Below are positions 7,372-11,395 of a DNA stretch of 11,395 nt, piece by piece. The stretch lies in assembly GCA_012964845.1 (NCBI GenBank), contig DTTG01000027.1:2820-14214 (forward strand). The letters are read 5' to 3'. Position 1 is the first letter of the stretch. The number at the start of each line of letters is the position of its first letter. The position numbers and the translations under genes are program-made. The notes under the pieces were generated by a model. It was not told where the DNA came from and did no database searches. It saw only the letters and a program-made list of their open reading frames with translations. The stretch comes from Fidelibacterota bacterium. Lineage in GTDB: Bacteria > Fidelibacterota > Marinisomatia > SCGC-AAA003-L08 > D37C17.

Positions 7372-7401
7372 CCTTTTCCACCTCCCGGGTAGATTTAAAG
7401 G
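7372..7401 (-). promoter_or_regulatory. Candidate PyrR-binding hairpin in the pyrR leader
   Basis: On the minus strand a 30-nt hairpin can be drawn. It has a lower stem CCTTT/AAAGG, a 5'-side AAA bulge, an upper stem TCTACC/GGTGGA with one G-T wobble, and a CGGGA loop. The purine bulge on the 5' side below a short upper stem is the anatomy described for PyrR-binding loops. CCCGGGAGGT (7389 down to 7380) matches the core CCNGNGAGGY of the consensus ARUCCNGNGAGGYU as I recall it. The outer consensus positions do not match, and in the classical hexaloop register the A-G and T-T positions would not pair, so the fit is partial. No terminator with a U-tract follows before pyrR. Confidence 0.38.
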
Positions 7402-7466
7402 AAATTCGCGCTGGGAAAGTTAAGATAGATTGGGGTATTATTACGAAAGTTTTTATGGCCAATATT

Positions 7467-7479
7467 GGAACTCATCCCC
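7467..7479 (+). repeat. First copy of a 13-bp direct repeat
   Basis: GGAACTCATCCCC at 7467-7479 recurs exactly at 7647-7659, 180 bp away. The second copy forms the left end of the inverted-repeat element at 7648-7762. The first copy runs within a few bases into the TGTCATTTTGAACG-type repeat. It looks like a detached or truncated end of the same element family. Confidence 0.6.
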
Positions 7480-7485
7480 CGCACC

Positions 7486-7542
7486 TGTCATTTTGAACGA
7501 AACGGAGTGTAGTGAAGCCTGTCCGCCAAAGGAGGGAATCTC
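7486..7542 (+). repeat. Dispersed intergenic repeat of the TGTCATTnTGAACGAA...AATCTC type, split by a 19-bp insert
   Basis: The segment opens with TGTCATTTTGAACGAA and closes with AATCTC. From memory, sequences of the form TGTCATTCTGAGCGAAGC...GAATCTC recur between genes in many bacterial genomes. Here the two conserved parts are separated by a 19-bp piece (7518-7536) holding CCGCC-AAA-GGAGG, itself a near-palindrome. The arrangement suggests one small repeat sitting within another. No coding potential is seen. Confidence 0.55.
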
Positions 7543-7647
7543 AAATTTATAGTTTACCTAATATCTTCAGATTCAGCCCCTTCCCTATTGACAAAGGAAA
7601 TCAATATGGGTTTTGAGGTCTGATTAATTGGGTGTACTCCTATAATG

Positions 7648-7762
7648 GAACTCATCCCCTGGCCCCTTCTCTTTGGAAGAGAAAAGGGATTCTAATTTTA
7701 TAAAATTTCCACAGTTCCAAAGTCCCTCTCTTTTTTGCAAGAGAGGGATGTAGGGTGAGTTC
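7648..7762. repeat. 115-bp element with terminal inverted repeats and two internal hairpins
   Basis: The ends are inverted repeats: GAACTCATCC from 7648 and GGGTGAGTTC at 7753-7762 (reverse complement GAACTCACCC). Inside are two hairpins. In the first, TTCTCTT (7667-7673) pairs with AAGAGAA (7677-7683), flanked by CCC and GGG. The second is a perfect 10-bp stem: TCCCTCTCTT (7723-7732) with AAGAGAGGGA (7739-7748). The AT-rich middle has no ORF. The layout is like a MITE or other non-autonomous palindromic repeat, and from memory similar CTCACCCC...CCCTCTC elements occur in Bacteroidetes-like genomes. No target-site duplication is obvious. Confidence 0.6.
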
Positions 7763-7793
7763 AAATGCACGAGTATGAATGTCAATTTGGTTA

Positions 7794-7819
7794 TAGAGAC
7801 GCAGCATGCTACATCTCTA
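7794..7819. repeat. 26-bp near-perfect palindrome near the murQ 3' end
   Basis: The segment starts TAGAGACGCAGCA and ends TGCTACATCTCTA. The arms match at 11 of 13 positions; both mismatches are C opposite A, as would arise from C-to-T decay of a perfect palindrome. It lies 26 bp beyond the murQ stop. It could fold in murQ mRNA, but no U-tract follows on the minus strand, so it is not a standard terminator. From memory, palindromes built on GTAGAGACGC...GCGTCTCTAC are a recurrent dispersed type in other bacteria. Confidence 0.6.
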
Positions 7820-7845
7820 CAATTAGAAATGAAGAATGTATTAAC

Positions 7846-8742
7846 TCAGGACAATTCACCATCCAGCACTTTCCTCAGCGACCCCTTATTCTCATTCAAC
7901 TTTTCCCGAGTATCCCCGGCCTCCATTTTCAATTTTTCCATCACAATTGCTGTTTTTACTTCTCCATCTGCGGACTGCAATAATTTTAAAGAATCGTCAT
8001 AACTCAGATCAGTGAGATGCTGAATTATACGGGTGCCTCTATCCCATAGTTTCTCATTGGAGGCTTTCAGGTCCACCATGAGATTTCCGTAGGTTTTATT
8101 GAGTTTAATCATGAGAGTGGTGGTAATCATATTCAGCACCATTTTTGTGGCTGTGCCGGCTTTCATGCGGGTAGAACCGGAGATGACCTCAGGTCCCACA
8201 ATTATAGAAATTATATGATCTACATATTCTAATTTGGGTGGATTATTACACAATAGCAGTCCTGTCATTGCACCAAATTCTTTAGCTTTTTCCAAAGCGC
8301 CCAGTACAAAGGGAGTGGTACTGCTGGCAGTTATTCCTAAAACTGTGGACTCTGAATTTATTCCATAATCTATAATAGCCTTAGCACCATCAGTGGGATT
8401 ATCCTCTGCCCCTTCAATGGATCTCACGAGTGCATCATAACCGCCGGCAATGATTCCCTTTACCATTGTGGGACTTGTGCTGAAGGTAGGCGGACATTCT
8501 GCGGCATCCAGCACACCCAACCTTCCGCTGGTTCCAGAGCCCACATAAAACAGTCGCCCGCCACCTTTAACTCTTGGAATCAGTGCCTTAATAAATGCTT
8601 CTATTTCAGACAATTTATTTTGGATGGCCAACGCAACCCCGGCATCCTCATTATTAATGATGCTCAGTATTTCCAGGGTTGAATTTTCGTCAATATTTGC
8701 GGAAGCAGAATTCTGCTGCTCCGTAATCTTATCCCAACTCAT
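7846..8742 (-). CDS. murQ: N-acetylmuramic acid 6-phosphate etherase
   Basis: MurQ cleaves the D-lactyl ether of MurNAc-6-phosphate, giving GlcNAc-6-phosphate and D-lactate during recycling of cell-wall muropeptides in the cytoplasm. The 298-residue protein aligns throughout with the E. coli enzyme (also about 298). It has the TLEILSIINNEDAGVALAI segment at 22-40, the sugar-isomerase loop GSGTSGRLGVLDAAECPPT at 68-86 with Glu82, EGAED at 110-114 with Glu113 (matching the two catalytic glutamates, E83 and E114, of E. coli), and SGSTRMKAGTATK at 188-200. The ATG at 8742 has AAGGA 6 nt upstream. No partner gene (anmK, murP, nagA or amidase) is adjacent. It is divergent from the CNNM/CorC gene over a 66-bp spacer. 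Confidence 0.95.
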   Translation of the reverse strand: MSWDKITEQQNSASANIDENSTLEILSIINNEDAGVALAIQNKLSEIEAFIKALIPRVKGGGRLFYVGSGTSGRLGVLDAAECPPTFSTSPTMVKGIIAGGYDALVRSIEGAEDNPTDGAKAIIDYGINSESTVLGITASSTTPFVLGALEKAKEFGAMTGLLLCNNPPKLEYVDHIISIIVGPEVISGSTRMKAGTATKMVLNMITTTLMIKLNKTYGNLMVDLKASNEKLWDRGTRIIQHLTDLSYDDSLKLLQSADGEVKTAIVMEKLKMEAGDTREKLNENKGSLRKVLDGELS

Positions 8743-8808
8743 AGTCTTTCCTTTGTTTGCAGATATAAAACTATCTAATTTTTGAAATCTATTTTATTTT
8801 TAATCTGA
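8743..8808. promoter_or_regulatory. Divergent intergenic spacer, murQ / CNNM gene
   Basis: This 66-bp AT-rich spacer must hold the 5' signals of two genes transcribed apart. I see the murQ Shine-Dalgarno (AAGGA on the minus strand near 8748-8752) and AT-rich stretches that could be -10 boxes on either strand, but no hexamer pair good enough to name. Function is inferred from geometry only. Confidence 0.35.
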
Positions 8809-10023
8809 ATGCTTGACCTAAACTTAGCTCTGCTGGGGCTCATACTTTCAATTGTTTATTCCAGTTCAGAAATTGCACTTCTGTCTGCCAATGCTCTCCA
8901 ATTAGATGTGTGGGAAAAGCAGGGAAAATACCTGGCACACTGGGCTTCCTCCATATTGGATTGGAAACCCGAATATTTATCGGTGATTCTGATTGGCACA
9001 AACCTTTCTAATATTCTGGCTACGTCATTTGCCACAGTTTATTTACTCCGTTCAAATTTATTACCCCACCAATTAATAGTTATTCCAATCGCCATTATTA
9101 TCCTACTTTTTGGAGAGATACTGCCAAAGTCCATCATGCAGAGATATGCCAATTTTGGCTTGATTCTTCTATCACCATTCTTAAAGTTGTCGTATTATAT
9201 ATTTTTTCCCATTATTTTTCTTTTGCGGCAAACAGGTTGGATGGATGTATCAGAACGTTTCAGTAAAACCGCTGAAGAATTGGAAGAGAAACGGGATGAT
9301 ATTCAACACGCCTATGAACAGGTGGACGACCCGAAAGCCATGGAAGATGACCAGAAGGAAATGATCTCTAATGTGTTTGATTTCAGGGAAAGTAAAGTCA
9401 GTGAAGCCATGACCCCTCGTACAGAAATATCCGCTATTTCCAGTACTGAATCCATGGAAAAGGTAATGCATACTTTTATTGATTCGGGGCATTCAAAACT
9501 GCCTGTTTATGAAAAAGATTTGGACAATATTATTGGTGTGGTCTATTTATATGACCTATTTCATTCGCCGGAAAATCTTCAGGAAGTAATCAAACCTGTG
9601 TTATTTATTCCCTATACCAAACCGGTCATGGATCTTTTGAGTGAATTCCAATCAGCTCATCACGCCATGGCTGTGGTCTTGGATGAACATGGCGGATCAG
9701 CCGGTCTTATTACCGCAGAGGATGTATTTGAGGAATTATTTGGCGACTTCGAAGATGAGTTTGATGTGGATAGCAAAAAATCTGAAAGGCAGGAAGATGG
9801 CTCCATTGTGGTAGATGCCCGCATGGATTGGGAAGATTTTAACGATGAATATGGCAACATGATTCCTGAAGGCAACTATGAGTCTGTGGGTGGGTATATC
9901 ATTTCCCAACTTGGGCGAATCCCAAACAAAGGTGAGCATTTATTTATGCCCTTTGGCCAGATGGTTGTCATTAAAGCCTCTACCCGGCAAATTCATCAGG
10001 TAAAAATTTATCCATCTGAATAA
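8809..10023 (+). CDS. CNNM/CorC-family membrane protein (DUF21, CBS pair, CorC_HlyC)
   Basis: This is a divalent-cation transport-type protein of the CNNM/CorC family; members are implicated in Mg2+ export, and older annotations say hemolysin. Order: a DUF21 membrane domain (residues 1-140) with hydrophobic segments near 5-25, 58-80, 87-105 and 116-139. It contains the conserved SSSEIALLS at 18-26 and GEILPKSI at 102-109. An acidic linker follows (155-185), then a CBS pair opening at MTPRTEI (201-207) and running to about 320 (DEHGGSAGLITAEDVFEEL), and last a CorC_HlyC domain at about 325-404 (WEDFNDEYGNMIPEGNYESVGGY...). Length of 404 is normal. A TGA immediately upstream in frame fixes ATG 8809 as the earliest start; there is no Shine-Dalgarno. 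The transported ion cannot be read from sequence. Confidence 0.9.
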   Translation: MLDLNLALLGLILSIVYSSSEIALLSANALQLDVWEKQGKYLAHWASSILDWKPEYLSVILIGTNLSNILATSFATVYLLRSNLLPHQLIVIPIAIIILLFGEILPKSIMQRYANFGLILLSPFLKLSYYIFFPIIFLLRQTGWMDVSERFSKTAEELEEKRDDIQHAYEQVDDPKAMEDDQKEMISNVFDFRESKVSEAMTPRTEISAISSTESMEKVMHTFIDSGHSKLPVYEKDLDNIIGVVYLYDLFHSPENLQEVIKPVLFIPYTKPVMDLLSEFQSAHHAMAVVLDEHGGSAGLITAEDVFEELFGDFEDEFDVDSKKSERQEDGSIVVDARMDWEDFNDEYGNMIPEGNYESVGGYIISQLGRIPNKGEHLFMPFGQMVVIKASTRQIHQVKIYPSE

Positions 10024-10038
10024 TTAATCACTTCATAA

Positions 10039-11115
10039 ATGACCACATTAAATAAAGAGAATTTATCTCCGGCTGCATTCATTGGGGTTCGGGGCAAGGA
10101 CATTATTTCATTCGGATCAGGCGAACCTGACCTCCCCCCACCGGAAGAAGTATATAAAATACTTCCCCATTACACAGATTTCAAATATGGAGTGATCCAG
10201 GGTTTGGACTATCTTAGGGATGCCCTCACCCGCCAATATCCCGATTCTACTGCTGATAGTTTTGTCATTACAAATGGTGCCTCAGAGGCATTGGACCTGA
10301 CCTTGCGGGTCATCAGCAATTATGAAATGTCCCAGCCGAAGAAAGTATTGATGACCAAACCCTATTACTATTCCTACCCCCGATTGGTGGAGTTTGCCGA
10401 CATGGAGTCCGTGTATCTGAAAACAAACCAGGGGAGGATTGACATGGATGATTTCAGGGAAAAGGTGCAGGATTGCCGCGCTGTTTTGATTAATTCACCT
10501 TCCAATCCCACAGGCCGGGTTGAAGCAATACCCTCTTTAAAAGAAATTGAATCCCTCACCAGTGAATACGGCGTGTTTGTCCTGTCTGATGAAGTCTATA
10601 AAGACCTGATTTATATCCGGGAAAACTACCTCATTCAGGGGCCTCATGTGGTAACCATCAACTCCTTTTCCAAGACCTATGCCATGTGTGGATTTCGCGT
10701 GGGTTATTTCTGGTCTTTAGATAAAAAATTGGTGCAGGATGTGATTGCCATGAAAACCCATACTTCTATGAATACCAATATTCTGGGACAGGAAATGGCA
10801 TTTGAAGCTACAAAAGTCCCCCGCAAGTTTATTGATGACCAACTAAAAATCTGGCAGGAACGCAGAGATTTACTCTATGCAGGATTGAAAGATGCCGGCT
10901 TAGACCTCTGGAACCCTGAAGGCGCATTTTATATGCTGCCGAAGATTGACAATGCCGCTGATTTTGTATGGGATATGTTCACCAAATATAATGTCATTAC
11001 CTATTTGGGTGACTGGTTCGGCGCAGAAGGCCGTGTACGCTTTTCCTATGCCCTGGATACAGATAAAATTGAAGAAGGGTTGGAGCGGATAAATGATTAT
11101 CTTGACGGAAGATGA
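10039..11115 (+). CDS. PLP-dependent class I/II aminotransferase, short N-terminus
   Basis: This fold-type I aminotransferase transfers amino groups between amino and keto acids; the family includes aspartate, aromatic and related enzymes. Catalytic features are complete: SGEPDLPPP at 27-35, TNGASEALD at 78-86 (cofactor phosphate region), NSPSNPTG at 152-159 with Asn156, SDEVY at 183-187 with Asp184 (pyridine nitrogen), SFSKTYAMCGFRVGY at 209-223 with the Schiff-base Lys212, and RVRFSYA at 332-338 with Arg334 for the substrate carboxylate. At 358 residues it is about 30-40 shorter than typical members, mainly at the N-terminus. A TAA directly before ATG 10039 in frame rules out a longer start. 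It follows the CNNM gene by 15 bp, so co-transcription is likely, though no functional link is apparent. The substrate is unassigned. Confidence 0.9.
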   Translation: MTTLNKENLSPAAFIGVRGKDIISFGSGEPDLPPPEEVYKILPHYTDFKYGVIQGLDYLRDALTRQYPDSTADSFVITNGASEALDLTLRVISNYEMSQPKKVLMTKPYYYSYPRLVEFADMESVYLKTNQGRIDMDDFREKVQDCRAVLINSPSNPTGRVEAIPSLKEIESLTSEYGVFVLSDEVYKDLIYIRENYLIQGPHVVTINSFSKTYAMCGFRVGYFWSLDKKLVQDVIAMKTHTSMNTNILGQEMAFEATKVPRKFIDDQLKIWQERRDLLYAGLKDAGLDLWNPEGAFYMLPKIDNAADFVWDMFTKYNVITYLGDWFGAEGRVRFSYALDTDKIEEGLERINDYLDGR

Positions 11116-11191
11116 ATATTTATCTTCATTACGATTAATACGGAATTATCAATTAAGAATGAGAATCTTCAAATTTGCAAATAATATTTAA

Positions 11192-11224
11192 TTAAAAAAG
11201 GGGAGCGATTAACCACTCCCCTTT
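11192..11224 (-). terminator. Intrinsic terminator of the aldolase gene
   Basis: AAAGGGGAG (11197-11205) and CTCCCCTTT (11216-11224) form a perfect 9-bp stem around a 10-nt loop. On the minus strand the stem runs into a T-tract (complement of the A-run at 11194-11199), a strong rho-independent terminator 21 bp after the aldolase stop. It lies between convergent genes and may also stop the plus-strand aminotransferase transcript, although the plus-side U-tract is poor. Confidence 0.85.
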
Positions 11225-11245
11225 CCAATTAAAATCACTTAAAGA

Positions 11246-11395
11246 TTAAGCCATTTCAGTTTCCAACGCCTCTGAGTAAGTACCTTTGGTTGCCATTCCA
11301 TTAAATTTAGCACGCTGCAGAAATGCTTCCTGGGCTGCAGGAATATTTTCATCCTTACCACTCCATGTGGTTAGAGCAGATGCCTGCAAAGCACG
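11246..11395 (-). CDS. Class I fructose-bisphosphate aldolase, C-terminal 49 residues (5' part outside the window)
   Basis: The visible codons encode a protein end beginning [20 protein letters not shown] and finishing ETEMA before TAA. The ALQASAL, W-G-K-x-EN and AAQEAF-x-x-RA pattern is the C-terminal signature of eukaryote-like class I (Schiff-base) aldolases, which split fructose-1,6-bisphosphate into two trioses without a metal. The Schiff-base lysine lies in the missing part. The tail lacks the terminal tyrosine of animal aldolases. The frame is open to the window edge and a strong terminator follows the stop. Confidence 0.85.
   Translation of the reverse strand, partial: RALQASALTTWSGKDENIPAAQEAFLQRAKFNGMATKGTYSEALETEMA

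Noticed and set aside
7372..7401. Reading the pyrR leader hairpin as an intrinsic terminator
   Set aside because: No U-tract follows the hairpin on the minus strand; the next bases are ATGAATCC.
7641..7646. Perfect TATAAT on the plus strand in the repeat mosaic
   Set aside because: No -35 hexamer lies at 16-19 nt, no plus-strand gene follows, and it sits at the edge of a repeat element.
7323..7845. CRISPR array in the repeat-rich spacer
   Set aside because: The repeats are of different types and not regularly spaced; there are no uniform spacers and no cas genes.
7765..8002. Two open frames of 72 and 75 codons on the plus strand
   Set aside because: They run through the 26-bp palindrome and antisense into murQ; the translations look like shadow frames and have no ribosome-binding site.

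Overview
The window is about 11.4 kb of AT-rich bacterial chromosome and is mostly housekeeping. I suspect a marine lineage of the Fibrobacteres-Chlorobi-Bacteroidetes (FCB) or Marinimicrobia (SAR406) type. The grounds are indirect: low GC, several genes with no Shine-Dalgarno sequence beside others with a good one, a eukaryote-like class I aldolase, and an intergenic region packed with dispersed palindromic repeats. No rRNA or other taxonomic marker is present, so this placement is tentative.

Layout. Positions 1-328 hold no convincing gene; short GC-rich inverted repeats lie in the first 100 bases. A small TerB-like protein (329-736, +) follows. It meets, tail to tail over one terminator hairpin, a nine-gene block read leftwards from 7322 to 795: pyrR-pyrB-pyrC, then rplM-rpsI-rpsB-tsf-pyrH-frr. 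The first three are pyrimidine regulation and the second and third committed steps of UMP synthesis. The rest is the classical L13-S9 / S2-EF-Ts-UMP kinase-RRF translation cluster. The spacing (1-bp overlap, 0, 13, 14, 17, 19 and 9 bp) suggests co-transcription, with one 85-bp gap between pyrC and rplM that could carry an internal promoter. PyrH phosphorylates the UMP made by the upstream pathway, so the array joins nucleotide supply to ribosome production.

Upstream of pyrR lies a 523-bp non-coding stretch (7323-7845). Its pyrR-proximal end holds a bulged hairpin resembling a PyrR-binding loop and an 8-codon ORF with a strong Shine-Dalgarno. The remainder is a mosaic of at least three palindromic or dispersed repeat types. 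Beyond it, murQ (peptidoglycan recycling, -) is divergent from a + strand pair: a CNNM/CorC-type membrane protein with CBS domains and a class I/II PLP aminotransferase. The window ends inside the 3' end of a class I fructose-bisphosphate aldolase gene (-), which has a clear intrinsic terminator.

I found no defence system, CRISPR array, prophage, rRNA or tRNA. The least explained parts are the pyrR leader and the repeat mosaic.
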